Positions 16,140 to 25,741 of a DNA stretch of 64,000 nucleotides are shown here, in pieces. The DNA comes from Qipengyuania nanhaisediminis (lineage in GTDB: Bacteria; Pseudomonadota; Alphaproteobacteria; Sphingomonadales; Sphingomonadaceae). Both the position numbers and the translations under genes were made by a program. The stretch is from assembly GCF_900115585.1 (NCBI RefSeq), contig NZ_FOWZ01000002.1, forward strand, positions 248,001 to 312,000, in the 5' to 3' direction. Below the pieces are notes generated by a model, which had not been told where the DNA came from, searched no databases, and was given only the letters and a program-made list of their open reading frames with translations. Numbering within the stretch: the stretch's first letter is position 1; the number at the start of each line of letters is the position of its first letter.

Positions 16140-16654
16140 TCCTCGGACAGATCGACCGGGGTAGCAGGTTGGATAGTGGATACGGCGTGCTTGTATGCAA
16201 GCTGCACATAGCCATCGCGTTCCAGCATCATGCAGAAAAGGTCGTAGGCGGCGATCTTTCCCTGGAGCATGACGCCGTTCACGAGGAACATCGTCACCTG
16301 CGCCTCTGCCTCGCTAACCCGGCTGAGAAAGACGTCCTGCAACAACCGCTGCTTTGCGCCCGATCCCTGGCTGGCGAACTGCTCGGCATCCACCGGTTGT
16401 CCGGGCATGATCGTGCTGACCGCGTGCTTGTAGACGAGCTGCGACTGTCCGTCGCGCCGCAACAGGATCGAGAAATTGTCGAACCAGGTGACAATGCCCT
16501 GCAGCTTCACGCCCTTGACGAGAAATACCGTCACCGGGGCCTTGTTCTTGCGCAGCAGGTTGAGAAATGCGTCCTGCAAGCTCGGGGCCTTGCCCTTGCC
16601 TTGGGGTTCCTGGGCAGCGCGTGGTCGCGCAGATAGGGTGCGTTCGCCGGCCAT
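16118..16654 (-). CDS. hfq: RNA chaperone Hfq with two tandem Sm domains
   Basis: Hfq forms a ring that pairs small RNAs with mRNAs. Normal Hfq has one Sm domain of about 70 residues; this 178-residue protein has two. Domain 1 (about residues 22-85) runs from [14 protein letters not shown] to [10 protein letters not shown]; domain 2 (about 100-163) runs from [16 protein letters not shown] to [10 protein letters not shown]. Both keep the LQD proximal-face Gln and the YKH motif; domain 2 is more diverged on its surface. ATG 16654 is chosen because AAGGAG lies 8 bases upstream; ATG 16660 is in frame but too close. Duplicated Hfq is known in Zymomonas and other sphingomonads, where a trimer of two-domain chains would make the ring. 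It is followed by overlapping hflX. Confidence 0.95.
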   Translation of the reverse strand: MAGERTLSARPRAAQEPQGKGKAPSLQDAFLNLLRKNKAPVTVFLVKGVKLQGIVTWFDNFSILLRRDGQSQLVYKHAVSTIMPGQPVDAEQFASQGSGAKQRLLQDVFLSRVSEAEAQVTMFLVNGVMLQGKIAAYDLFCMMLERDGYVQLAYKHAVSTIQPATPVDLSEDWDEDEH

Positions 16655-16824
16655 AATCATCGCTCCTTCTTTTTGGCGCCTGCATCGGCAGACGCAATCT
16701 GGACGCTCTTGCGGCGTCCGGGGTTCGGGCAACGAGTCCCGCAACCAGGGGCAATGTGACGTTTCCGCGCTTTTTCGGCAACAGGATTATTCTACTGTCG
16801 CAAAAGCGCAGGTTGTGGCCGGGC

Positions 16825-18207
16825 CTATTTGCGTTCGTTGTTTCGGCGCTCGGCCATGCCGAGGAGCTTGAGCTTCCGGTGCAAAGCCGAACGCTCCATC
16901 CCGATGAAGCTCGCGGTTTTCGATATGTTGCCGGAGAAACGGCGGATCTGGATGGCAAGGTATTCGCGCTCGAAGCTTTCGCGCGCTTCGCGCAAGGGGG
17001 CACCCATCAGCTGTGCCATGCCGCCGCTGTCACCCAGCTTCCCGCCCGTCACTTCTTCGGAGAGCATGTCGGCTTCGACGGTGTCGAGGTTCTCGCGCGG
17101 GGTGAGGATGATGGTTCGCTCGACGACGTTGCGAAGTTGGCGGACGTTGCCGGGCCAGTCGTATGCCTGGAGCGCCGCCATCGCTTCTTCGCTGATTTCC
17201 GGAGGGCGGATGCCCTGCTCGATCGCGTAGCGTGCGAAGAAATGCTCCGCCAATGACGGTATGTCGTCACGCCTTTCCGACAGGGACGGCACTTCGACGG
17301 GGACCACATTGAGGCGGTAGAAGAGGTCTTCGCGGAAGCGTTTCTCCGACATTTCCGCTTCCAGGTCGCGGGCGGTGGAAGAGACGACCCTCACGTCGAC
17401 CCCGATCTGACGCGTTCCGCCGACGCGCACAAAGCTCTGGTCGGTGAGGACCCGCAGGATCCGCGCCTGCGTTGAAAGCGGCATGTCCGCCACTTCGTCG
17501 AGGTAGAGCGTGCCTCCGTCGGCGGTTTCCAGGAGGCCGGGACGCACCAGCTTGCCTTCGGCTTCTTCCCCGAACAGCTCTTCTTCGAAACGTTCCGGGG
17601 TAATCCGGGCAGAATTGACCACGATAAACGGCTTGTCGGCACGGGTGGACCAGCTGTGCAACAATCTGGCGGCGACTTCCTTGCCGGACCCCGCAGGACC
17701 GCTGATCAGGACGCGACTGCCTGTATTCGCCACTCTCTTCAGCGTCGCGCGTACTGCGTTGATGGCAGCGGAGTTGCCTGTGAACTCGCCCCCCTCGCCC
17801 ATGCCTTCGCGAAGGCGGGAATTTTCGCGCCGGAGACGTTCCGTTTCGGTCGCCCGTTCTACTAGGTGAAGCAGGCGTTCCGCCTCGAAAGGCTTTTCGA
17901 TGAAGTCCATTGCGCCGCGACTGACGGCAGAAACAGCGGTATCGATATTGCCGTGACCTGAGAAGATGATGACCGGCAATTCCGGCTCGCGAACCTTGAT
18001 GGCATCGAGCACTTCGAGACCGTCCATCTGGCTGCCGTGAAGCCAGACGTCGAGCAGTACCAGGCTGGGCCGCTTTTCATCGACCGCGGCAAGTGCCGAG
18101 GTGCTGTCGGCCGCCGTGCGACATTCGTAGCCTTCGTCGCTCAAGACGCCGGCCACGAGCTCCCGAATATCGCGTTCGTCGTCGACGATGAGGATGTCGA
18201 GTGCCAT
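16825..18207 (-). CDS. ntrX: response regulator NtrX lacking the GAFTGA motif
   Basis: Cognate regulator of NtrY. Residues 1-120 are a receiver domain (LIVDDERD, phospho-Asp in LVLLDVWLHG, Lys in IEKPF). Residues 140-370 are an AAA+ domain (Walker A GPAGSGKEV, Walker B GGTLYLDEVADMP), followed by a Fis-type HTH (KTASFIGMERSALHRKLK). The loop that in sigma-54 activators carries GAFTGA here reads FGEEAEGKLVRPGLLE, so it should not engage sigma-54 in the usual way and may work as a DNA-binding regulator with sigma-70. ATG 18207 follows the ntrY stop by one base (TAAGATG), so the pair is coupled. Confidence 0.93.
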   Translation of the reverse strand: MALDILIVDDERDIRELVAGVLSDEGYECRTAADSTSALAAVDEKRPSLVLLDVWLHGSQMDGLEVLDAIKVREPELPVIIFSGHGNIDTAVSAVSRGAMDFIEKPFEAERLLHLVERATETERLRRENSRLREGMGEGGEFTGNSAAINAVRATLKRVANTGSRVLISGPAGSGKEVAARLLHSWSTRADKPFIVVNSARITPERFEEELFGEEAEGKLVRPGLLETADGGTLYLDEVADMPLSTQARILRVLTDQSFVRVGGTRQIGVDVRVVSSTARDLEAEMSEKRFREDLFYRLNVVPVEVPSLSERRDDIPSLAEHFFARYAIEQGIRPPEISEEAMAALQAYDWPGNVRQLRNVVERTIILTPRENLDTVEADMLSEEVTGGKLGDSGGMAQLMGAPLREARESFEREYLAIQIRRFSGNISKTASFIGMERSALHRKLKLLGMAERRNNERK

Positions 18208-18208
18208 C

Positions 18209-20449
18209 TTATCTTCCTGCTTTCTCGGTATTCGGACGCTCTTCGCCCATGCCAGGACCGCGGTGCGGATCCCGCGCAATTTTGAGGGTGACCCGCGTTC
18301 CGCCTTCTTCGATCGAAGAGAAGTTCATTTCGCCGCCGTGCTCTTCGACGATCTTGTTCACGATCGCGAGGCCGAGCCCAGTGCCCTTCTCTCGGGTTGT
18401 CACATACGGTTCGACGATCCGTTCACGGTCTTGAGGCAGGCCGATCCCGTTGTCGCTGATCGCAATCACGATGAATTTGGCATCTTCTGCCACTTCGACG
18501 CCGATGCGGCCTCGATAGTCAGGTTCCGCATTCGCCGCGCGGGCCTCGATCGCCTCGGCGGCATTCTTGAGAATATTCGTGACCGCCTGACCCAGCTGGT
18601 GGCGGTCCGCTTCGACCATCAGGGGACCGTCGATTTCAGTCGTCAATCCGTAATTGACCTGGGGGTTAGCCACCTCCTGGAGGAACATCGACTGCCGCAC
18701 GAGATCGAGAATGTCTTCCTGCCGGAAAACCGGCTTAGGGAGCCGTGCAAAGGACGAGAACTCGTCCACCATCGTGCGCAGTTCACCGACCTGCCGGACG
18801 ATCGTATTGGTCAGCTCGTCAAACAGCTCGCCATCCTGCTCGATCTGCTTGCGATAGCGGCGCTTGAGCCTCTCGGTCGCCAGCTGGATCGGGGTCAGCG
18901 GGTTCTTGATTTCGTGCGCAATCCGGCGTGCGACATCCGACCAGGCTGCTTGGCGCTGGTCGAGGAGCTGGCGTGTGATGTCTTCGAAGGTGATGACATG
19001 CCCGTCGCCTTCCGGAACAAGGCGCACAGCGAGCGTCATCAATTCGCCATGGCGCGAATGGCTGACCACGCCGCGATCGAGGCCCGCTTCGACAAGGACC
19101 GCGATTTGCGGGACCATGGCGTCGAGAGTTTCGGGATGCTCGCTGCCCTCCCCACCTTCGAGCAACATGTTCTGGGCCGGCGCATTCATGAGGAGGACGC
19201 GGCGCTTGCCGTCGATGGTGATGACGCCGGCACTGACCGATTCCAGCACTGCCTCGATGAAGCTGCGGCGGTCCTCCAGTTCCTCGTTCGCGCCGACAAG
19301 CGCATCGGTCTGCTTCTCGATCTGTGCGGTCATACGGTTGAAGGCACGGTTCAGCAGTCCGATTTCGTCGGCTCCCGTGCGGCCTTCGACGCGAAGTGCA
19401 AAGTTGCCCGCACCGACTTTGCGAGCCGCAGCCACCAGATCGGTCAGGGGTTCGACCTGCCGATCGGCGAAGCGCAGGGCAAACCAGACTGCCAATCCGA
19501 CTAGGGCAAGGCTGACGAAGAACAGCGCGAGGTTGAAGCGAAGCTGGAGCGCCCTCGCCCGCTTGGTCAGTTCTTCATAGGCCGTCGAGATAGAACGCGC
19601 GCTTTCCCAACTCCGGAAGCTGGCCGCCTCGGCGTTGCGCGCGGTGTAGAGATAAATGCCGGCGGTCCGGTCGATGGGCGCTATGGCCTCGATGCGTTCC
19701 GGGCTGCCCTTGATCGCCACCGGCTCGCCTCCACGAAGCGCCCGCAGGCTCTCTTCGGTGAAGCTCACAGGATCGCTTGCCTGGTTGATGCCGTAGACCA
19801 CGGCAACGCGCGAGGTCCCGTCGGGCATGGCCTGCATGATCGCGCTCTCGATGACGTCACGCGGTTCCGCCTGGTAACGGTAAGCCAGCTGGAAATCCGG
19901 ATCGGTAATCGAAACCTGCTGCAGGATGGAGCGCATATCCATCGCCATCGAGATGGTTTCCTGCCCAAGGTCGAGCTGGTTGTCCTCGTAATAGACCTCC
20001 GCAAGCTGGTTCGCATTTTCCATCAGCCCGCGCGAGTTGTCGGAGAACCAGAAGTCGACGCCCGACTGGAACAAGACCGCAGCGAATGCAGACACCAGCA
20101 GCGTCGGTACGGCGGCAATCATCGAGAAGAAAAACACGAGCCGCACATGCAATCGCGCCGTGCTTCCCGCAGCCCTGCGCAAGGCAAGCCGGCGTCCCGC
20201 AAGGACCAACAGGGCCATTGCGGGGATAAGTGTCCCGATAAGCAAGACCGCGACCTGACGGCTCGGCAAGAGCTCGCCCGTCGGAGGCGCCCTCGTGAAT
20301 GCGGCCCACGTAGTGGCAACCATGATGGCAAAGATCGCCACCGCCATGATTTCGACCAGGGAGAACAGGTTGGCGCGCCGGGACGCGACGACAAAACGTC
20401 GCCACCAGCGCGGAGTGCGCTTCTGCGTAGAACCGGCTAAAGTCGCCAT
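18209..20449 (-). CDS. ntrY: membrane sensor histidine kinase NtrY
   Basis: A 746-residue inner-membrane kinase for NtrX, linked to nitrogen, redox and envelope control in alphaproteobacteria. Three or four N-terminal membrane helices (roughly residues 20-130) precede a periplasmic region and another helix near residue 315 (LFFVSLALVGLAVWFAL). HAMP, PAS (VSAGVITIDGKRRVLLMNAP), HisKA with [19 protein letters not shown] and the HATPase domain (NILKNAAEAIEA, DNGIGLP, GTGLGLAIV) follow. ATG 20449 is used; a TTG at 20479 would add ten residues. It lies 61 bases after ntrC and directly before ntrX. Confidence 0.94.
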   Translation of the reverse strand: MATLAGSTQKRTPRWWRRFVVASRRANLFSLVEIMAVAIFAIMVATTWAAFTRAPPTGELLPSRQVAVLLIGTLIPAMALLVLAGRRLALRRAAGSTARLHVRLVFFFSMIAAVPTLLVSAFAAVLFQSGVDFWFSDNSRGLMENANQLAEVYYEDNQLDLGQETISMAMDMRSILQQVSITDPDFQLAYRYQAEPRDVIESAIMQAMPDGTSRVAVVYGINQASDPVSFTEESLRALRGGEPVAIKGSPERIEAIAPIDRTAGIYLYTARNAEAASFRSWESARSISTAYEELTKRARALQLRFNLALFFVSLALVGLAVWFALRFADRQVEPLTDLVAAARKVGAGNFALRVEGRTGADEIGLLNRAFNRMTAQIEKQTDALVGANEELEDRRSFIEAVLESVSAGVITIDGKRRVLLMNAPAQNMLLEGGEGSEHPETLDAMVPQIAVLVEAGLDRGVVSHSRHGELMTLAVRLVPEGDGHVITFEDITRQLLDQRQAAWSDVARRIAHEIKNPLTPIQLATERLKRRYRKQIEQDGELFDELTNTIVRQVGELRTMVDEFSSFARLPKPVFRQEDILDLVRQSMFLQEVANPQVNYGLTTEIDGPLMVEADRHQLGQAVTNILKNAAEAIEARAANAEPDYRGRIGVEVAEDAKFIVIAISDNGIGLPQDRERIVEPYVTTREKGTGLGLAIVNKIVEEHGGEMNFSSIEEGGTRVTLKIARDPHRGPGMGEERPNTEKAGR

Positions 20450-20510
20450 CGTGGCCTGTTTACGACACCTCTGTTGCAAATATGCAAGGTCAAAAACGAC
20501 AAAATGAACA

Positions 20511-21923
20511 TCAACGTCGTCGGACGTAGCGTTCAGGCTCTATTTCCAGGTCGCTTAACCGTTTCCGAAGGGTGTTGCGATTTATCCCCAAGAGCTGCGC
20601 AGCACGCAGCTGGTTTCCTTCGGTTTCGCGCAGGGCATGTTCGAACAATGGCTTTTCGAACGCGGCGAGCGCAGTGTGATAAAGGACGCCGGGCGCGCTG
20701 GAGCTTCCCGACAGCCAGGCCTGCAATGCGGTCTCGAAGGGCGTTTCGCTTCCACTCGCCATTTCCTGTGTGGCTGGCAGAGCATCGTCCACAGTGTCCG
20801 CATCGATAACGTCCTCGCGCGCAGTCAAAGCCAGGCGGAAGACGACGTTACGCAATTCGCGCACGTTGCCCTTCCATCGCTGCGCTTCCAGACGCTTGAT
20901 TGCGGCATCGGAAATGCGGTGGTTGGGCAGCCCTTCGGCCACTGCCTGTCCGAGGAAGTGCTTGACCAACGCGCCGACATCTTCGCGGCGCTCGCGCAAC
21001 GGCGGCAGATGGATCGGGACCACGTTGAGGCGATAGTAGAGGTCTTCGCGGAAGGATCCGTTCGCGATCATCGGGCCAAGGTCCTTGTTGGTCGCCGCGA
21101 TGATCCTGACGTCGACACCGATCTCCTGGCGCCCGCCGACGCGGCGGATCTTGCCTGACTGAAGCGCCCTCAGCAGGCGCGTCTGCGCCTCGGCGGGCAT
21201 GTCACCGATTTCATCGAGGAACAAGGTGCCGCCATTTGCCTGTTCGAACTTGCCGATCTGCTGGGACACCGCCCCGGTGAAAGCACCGCGTTCGTGCCCG
21301 AACAATTCGCTTTCTAGGAGGTCATGCGGGATGGCGGCCATGTTGACGGCGATAAACGGGCCGGTGCGCCGCGATCCGAGTTCGTGGATTGCCTCTGCCA
21401 CCAGTTCCTTACCGGTGCCGCTTTCGCCCGTGACAAGTACCGAGAGATCGTTGCGCAGGACCCGCGTGATCATGCGATAGACGTCCTGCATCGCCTTGCT
21501 GCGCCCGATGAGAGGTAGCGAGCCTTCGCCTTCCCCATCGATGCTCTCGGCGCTTTCAGCAGAACGCTTGGTCGCCTGGCGTACGGCATGCGTGAGTTCG
21601 TCGAGGTCGAAGGGCTTGGGGAAGTATTCGAAGGCGTGACTGTCGCTCGCCCTCACGGCCGTATCCAGCGTGTTCTGCGCAGAAAGAACGATGACCGGCA
21701 TGTTCGGGGCGGCTTCATGAACATTCGAGATCGACGCCAGGCCATCGCCGTCTTCCAGCATGACGTCAGTCAACATGACGTCAAACCCGTGGTTTGCGAG
21801 CAAGGCGTCACGCTTGCTTACACTGCTGCACGCCGTGACGTCGAAGCCTTCATCCCTGAGAGCCTCGGTAATGACGGTGGCGATCGCGCGATCGTCTTCG
21901 ACGAGGAGGACGCGGTTCGTCAT
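20511..21923 (-). CDS. ntrC: nitrogen regulator NtrC, sigma-54 activator
   Basis: A 470-residue response regulator phosphorylated by NtrB under nitrogen limitation; it drives sigma-54 promoters of ammonia-assimilation genes. The receiver domain has VEDD, phospho-Asp in MLTDVMLEDG and Lys in YFPKPF. The AAA+ domain has GESGTGKEL, an intact GAFTGA in GHERGAFTGAVSQ and GGTLFLDEIGDMP. The C-terminal Fis HTH reads NQLRAAQLLGINRNTLRKRL. All motifs for sigma-54 activation are present, in contrast to the neighbouring ntrX. ATG 21923 follows ntrB by 3 bases. Confidence 0.96.
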   Translation of the reverse strand: MTNRVLLVEDDRAIATVITEALRDEGFDVTACSSVSKRDALLANHGFDVMLTDVMLEDGDGLASISNVHEAAPNMPVIVLSAQNTLDTAVRASDSHAFEYFPKPFDLDELTHAVRQATKRSAESAESIDGEGEGSLPLIGRSKAMQDVYRMITRVLRNDLSVLVTGESGTGKELVAEAIHELGSRRTGPFIAVNMAAIPHDLLESELFGHERGAFTGAVSQQIGKFEQANGGTLFLDEIGDMPAEAQTRLLRALQSGKIRRVGGRQEIGVDVRIIAATNKDLGPMIANGSFREDLYYRLNVVPIHLPPLRERREDVGALVKHFLGQAVAEGLPNHRISDAAIKRLEAQRWKGNVRELRNVVFRLALTAREDVIDADTVDDALPATQEMASGSETPFETALQAWLSGSSSAPGVLYHTALAAFEKPLFEHALRETEGNQLRAAQLLGINRNTLRKRLSDLEIEPERYVRRR

Positions 21924-21926
21924 GGA

Positions 21927-22988
21927 TCAGTCTTCCTTCTGCGCGACTGGCAGGTTGATGCGGAAATGGGTCAGGCCGGCGCGCTCGTCGCGTTCATGCG
22001 CGACCCTTCCGCCCATATCGCGCAACAGCTTGCGTACCAGGGCGAGGCCAAGGCCCTGACCCTGCGATTTTCCCGATACGAAGGGCTCGAAGATCTGATC
22101 GCGCAATTCCGGCGGCACGCCCCTGCCCATGTCGGTGACGGTGATTTCAACCGGCAGGCGAACCGGCTTGCCCAGCCTGATGGCGGAAAAGACCAGCCCG
22201 CTAACGAAGCGGGTACGCACCACGACACGGGCATCCTCGACGCCGACACTCGCATCGCAGGCATTCGCGAGGAGGTTGATGAGCACTTGTTCCAGAGCGC
22301 CGCGATCCGCCTGGACCTGCGGAAGCGAGGGGTCGAATTCCTCCACCAGCTCGCAGGCGTTCGACCGCCCCGCCCTGACCGTGGCCATCGCGCCGCGGAT
22401 TGCCTCGTGCAAATTGCAGGGTTCGGTCTCGACGGGATTGGAGCTTCCCAATTGCTGCATGCGGTCGATCAGTTCGGCGATACGGGCAACCTCGCCCTCG
22501 ATCATGGTCGCCAGGGGCTTGTCCCGCTCGCTCGCCCGTTTCGCTAAAAGCTGGCTTGCGCCGCGTATTGCCGAAAGCGGGTTCTTGATCTCGTGTGCCA
22601 GTACTGCAGGCGCACGAAGCTCGGTGCGGTCGTCGTCCTCGTTCTCGTTGCCACCCTGCCCCGCTTCGGAAACGGTGATGACACGCCAACCCGGATGGGC
22701 ATGCAAAGGCGAACAACTCAGATTGACGAGATGGTCACGACCCGCTGCGTTGACGGTCAGCCCGCGCGCGATCAGCTGGGTGTCGGTCTCGAGGAGCGAC
22801 TTTTCCACCCGCTCTGGAGCAATGCTCATCAGGTCGAGAAGCCTGCAGCCGATGATCCGCCGGGCGCTCCTTCCGAGCAATTCTTCCGCCGAAGGATTGG
22901 CTTCATGCACAAGCCCTTCCGGATCGACCAGCAGGACGGCAAAGACCATTCCTGCAAGCTGTACCGACGCCGAGGGCGCTTCGCTCAC
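21927..22988 (-). CDS. ntrB: nitrogen sensor kinase/phosphatase NtrB
   Basis: A soluble 353-residue partner of NtrC, normally controlled by the PII protein. An N-terminal PAS domain ([19 protein letters not shown]) precedes HisKA with phospho-His in [15 protein letters not shown], then the ATPase domain with [19 protein letters not shown] and [16 protein letters not shown] 22988 overlaps the dusB stop by 4 bases, as in the dusB-ntrBC operons of many alphaproteobacteria. The ntrC gene begins 3 bases after its stop. Confidence 0.95.
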   Translation of the reverse strand: MSEAPSASVQLAGMVFAVLLVDPEGLVHEANPSAEELLGRSARRIIGCRLLDLMSIAPERVEKSLLETDTQLIARGLTVNAAGRDHLVNLSCSPLHAHPGWRVITVSEAGQGGNENEDDDRTELRAPAVLAHEIKNPLSAIRGASQLLAKRASERDKPLATMIEGEVARIAELIDRMQQLGSSNPVETEPCNLHEAIRGAMATVRAGRSNACELVEEFDPSLPQVQADRGALEQVLINLLANACDASVGVEDARVVVRTRFVSGLVFSAIRLGKPVRLPVEITVTDMGRGVPPELRDQIFEPFVSGKSQGQGLGLALVRKLLRDMGGRVAHERDERAGLTHFRINLPVAQKED

Positions 22989-24004
22989 GCTGCTCGCCGT
23001 TTGAGGAACGGTTCATAGAACTGCTCAAGTTCATCAAGAACAACAGGGGCTTGGTCGATAAAATTCACGCGATTGCGGAACTCTGCGGAGCCGTGCATCC
23101 CCTTGGTGTACCAGCCGAGGTGCTTGCGCGCGATCTTCACGCCGACGTCCTCGCCGTACAACTCCAGCATATCGCGGTAATGCTCGACCACCACTTCGTA
23201 CTGTTCGTCGAAGGTCGGGCTTTCGAGCACGTCCCCGGTGCGCCACCAATGCATGACCTGCGAAAGCAGCCAGGGCTTACCATAGGCGCCGCGGCCGATC
23301 ATCAGGCCGTCGGCCCCCGACTGGTCGAGTGCCTTGGCGGCATCGTCGACGGTGCAGATATCGCCGTTCACGATTACCGGGATGGAAACCGCGTCCTTGA
23401 CCTTGCGCACGAAGGCCCAGTCTGCGCTTCCCTTGTACATCTGGTTGCGCGTGCGGCCGTGGACAGTGACCATCTTCACGCCCAAATCCTCGGCGATATG
23501 CGCCAGCTCCGGAGCATTGAGATCGGAGTGGTCCCAGCCCATCCGCATCTTCACCGTTACCGGCACGTTCACCGCCTTGACCGTCTCTTCCATCAGCTTG
23601 GTCGCAAGGCCGACCTCGCGCATCAGTGCCGATCCGGCGAGTTGGCCGACGACCTTGCGGACCGGACAGCCGAAATTGATATCGATGATCTCGGCGCCGT
23701 TTCCTTCCTGCAGCTTGGCCGCTTCGGCCATGCTGGACGGGTCGCAGCCGACGAGCTGCATTGAAACCGGTTCTTCCGTCGGGTCCCAAGCGGCCTTCTG
23801 GACGGATTGGCGGGTTTCGCGGATTGCGGCCTCGCTCGCAATCATCTCGGTCACGTTGAGGCCCGACCCGTACCGCCGAACCATCTTCCGGAAGGGCAGG
23901 TCCGTGACACCCGTCATCGGGGCCAGAACGACAGGCGTGTCGATCCGGACATTGCCGATATCGATCGGCGCAGGTGCTACGGGCGGTTTGGGATGGGCGC
24001 TCAT
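22985..24004 (-). CDS. dusB: tRNA-dihydrouridine synthase DusB
   Basis: An FMN enzyme that reduces specific uridines of tRNA to dihydrouridine. It is a TIM barrel of 339 residues with [12 protein letters not shown] at the N-terminus, the catalytic Cys in [30 protein letters not shown] and the flavin-phosphate site [13 protein letters not shown]. It is the first gene of the nitrogen-regulation operon. Its ATG (24004) lies 79 bases from the divergent ispDF start, so a divergent promoter region must sit between them. Confidence 0.95.
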   Translation of the reverse strand: MSAHPKPPVAPAPIDIGNVRIDTPVVLAPMTGVTDLPFRKMVRRYGSGLNVTEMIASEAAIRETRQSVQKAAWDPTEEPVSMQLVGCDPSSMAEAAKLQEGNGAEIIDINFGCPVRKVVGQLAGSALMREVGLATKLMEETVKAVNVPVTVKMRMGWDHSDLNAPELAHIAEDLGVKMVTVHGRTRNQMYKGSADWAFVRKVKDAVSIPVIVNGDICTVDDAAKALDQSGADGLMIGRGAYGKPWLLSQVMHWWRTGDVLESPTFDEQYEVVVEHYRDMLELYGEDVGVKIARKHLGWYTKGMHGSAEFRNRVNFIDQAPVVLDELEQFYEPFLKRRAA

Positions 24005-24083
24005 GATTTTCGCGTGTGCCTAATAATTGGGCAGGCACATAGTGCGTTGCAGCGAAAACGGCAAGCGGCTAGCGGGCAAGGCG

Positions 24084-25223
24084 ATGGCAGACCATCCTCC
24101 CCTTCCCTCTTTCGCCGCGATCGTGGTCGCTGCCGGCAAAGGCGTGCGCGCCGGCCAGCCGCTTCCGAAACAGTTCGCTATCTGGCGAGGGAAGCCCGTA
24201 GTGCGGCACTCGGTCGAGGCCTTGATTGCCGCGGGTGCCAGTCGGGTTATCGTTGCTATCCCTCCGGGCGGCGAAGAACTCGCTCGTGAGGCCCTGGTGG
24301 GAATGGAAGTCTCCTTAGTAGAGGGCGGCACTACGCGGCAGGAATCGGTGTCGAAGGCGCTAGGCACTATCGATGCGGCCGAATTCGTCCTGATCCACGA
24401 TGCCGCGCGTCCCGATGTGCCCCGCGCGGTGATCGCCGGCTTGCTGGCGGCGCTGGATCGACACCAAGGTGCAATACCCACCCTCCCCGTCGTAGACAGC
24501 CTCGCGATCGACACTGATGGCGTAATGACCGGGGCTGCAAACCGGGACGTCTTGCGGCGCGTCCAGACACCGCAGGCCTTTCGCTTCGCTGCGATCCGCG
24601 ATGCGCACAAGGCGTGGACCGGCGGACAAGATGCCGGCGACGATGCTCAGGTCCTGCGCGCACACGGCGGCGAAGTGGCGCTGGTCGAGGGTGACAAACG
24701 CCTGAAAAAACTGACATTTGCGGAGGATTTCGTGAGTCAGACCCCGGACGTAAGAACTGGAATGGGCTTCGACGTGCATCGCCTTGTCGCTGGCGAGGAA
24801 TTGTGGCTCGGCGGCATTCGGATCGAGCACGACAAGGGCCTGTCCGGCCATAGCGATGCTGACGTCGCTCTCCATACCATTGTCGATGCGCTTCTCGGCG
24901 CGGTTGCCCGCGGCGACATCGGCGATCATTTTCCGCCGAGCGATCCGCAATGGAAGGGCGCCAGCAGCGACAAGTTTCTGCTCCACGCCGTCAAACTGGT
25001 GGGCGAGGCAGGATACCGGATCGGCAATATCGACCTCACCCTTATCTGCGAGGAACCCAAGATCGGCCCCCATCGCGAAGCAATGCGGGCGCGGATTGCA
25101 GAACTCGCTGGCGTTGACATCGACCGCATATCGGTGAAGGCGACCACCACCGAAAGGCTCGGGTTTCCCGGCCGCGGCGAAGGTATCGCGGCGCAGGCTA
25201 TCGCGACGGTCATCCGCAACTAG
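24084..25223 (+). CDS. ispDF: bifunctional IspD/IspF isoprenoid enzyme
   Basis: Catalyses two non-consecutive steps of the MEP pathway: CTP addition to 2-C-methylerythritol 4-phosphate (IspD) and cyclisation to the 2,4-cyclodiphosphate (IspF). Residues 1-220 are the cytidylyltransferase (AAIVVAAGKGVRAGQPLPKQ; LIHDAARPDVP). Residues 222-379 are IspF (GMGFDVHRL with metal ligands Asp and His, SGHSDADVALHTIVDALLGA, TTTERLGFPGRGEGIAAQA). The fusion is common in alphaproteobacteria. ATG 24084 is chosen because the IspD domain starts immediately after it, though the frame is open back to 24027. Confidence 0.95.
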   Translation: MADHPPLPSFAAIVVAAGKGVRAGQPLPKQFAIWRGKPVVRHSVEALIAAGASRVIVAIPPGGEELAREALVGMEVSLVEGGTTRQESVSKALGTIDAAEFVLIHDAARPDVPRAVIAGLLAALDRHQGAIPTLPVVDSLAIDTDGVMTGAANRDVLRRVQTPQAFRFAAIRDAHKAWTGGQDAGDDAQVLRAHGGEVALVEGDKRLKKLTFAEDFVSQTPDVRTGMGFDVHRLVAGEELWLGGIRIEHDKGLSGHSDADVALHTIVDALLGAVARGDIGDHFPPSDPQWKGASSDKFLLHAVKLVGEAGYRIGNIDLTLICEEPKIGPHREAMRARIAELAGVDIDRISVKATTTERLGFPGRGEGIAAQAIATVIRN

Positions 25224-25237
25224 TTCAAGAGGTGAGC

Positions 25238-25741
25238 ATGACGCTCCACACCCTACTCCCCCAGGAAGTCGACGATCTTGCGAAGCGCGTGATCGAGGAG
25301 AACTCGGCCATCGGACGCAAGGTCGTTCTGGCGGAAAGCTGCACTGGCGGGCTTGTCGCGGGCGCGCTGACCGAAATTCCCGGCTCGTCTGCAGTCCTCG
25401 ATCGCGGGTTCGTGACCTATTCCAACGAATCGAAGATGGAGATGCTCGATGTGTCGCTCGACATTATCGAGACGTTCGGAGCTGTCTCGATCGCCTGTGC
25501 CTGGGCCATGGCGAAGGGCGCGCTTGCACGCAGCAATGCGGATGTCGCCGTCGCCATCAGCGGCGTGGCGGGGCCCGGCGGGGGAACGCAGCTCAAACCG
25601 GTTGGCACGGTGGTCTTCGCCAAGGTCGTGCGCGGCGACGAGGGTGAACCGGAAGGCGAGTTGAAACGCTTCGAGCCGACATCGCGTGCCGACATCCGCA
25701 AGGAAGCGACGCTCTGCGCGCTGGACCTGCTGCTACCCTAA
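25238..25741 (+). CDS. pncC: nicotinamide-nucleotide amidohydrolase (PncC/CinA C-terminal domain)
   Basis: Deamidates nicotinamide mononucleotide to nicotinate mononucleotide, recycling NMN from DNA ligase. It is a 167-residue stand-alone CinA C-terminal domain with the catalytic Ser in AESCTGGLVAGAL, DRGFVTYSNESKMEML, and AVAISGVAGPGGGTQLKPVG. ATG 25238 follows AGAGGTG; a GTG six bases earlier is possible. It lies 14 bases after ispDF and is likely cotranscribed. Its stop overlaps the convergent COQ10-like gene by 4 bases. Confidence 0.92.
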   Translation: MTLHTLLPQEVDDLAKRVIEENSAIGRKVVLAESCTGGLVAGALTEIPGSSAVLDRGFVTYSNESKMEMLDVSLDIIETFGAVSIACAWAMAKGALARSNADVAVAISGVAGPGGGTQLKPVGTVVFAKVVRGDEGEPEGELKRFEPTSRADIRKEATLCALDLLLP

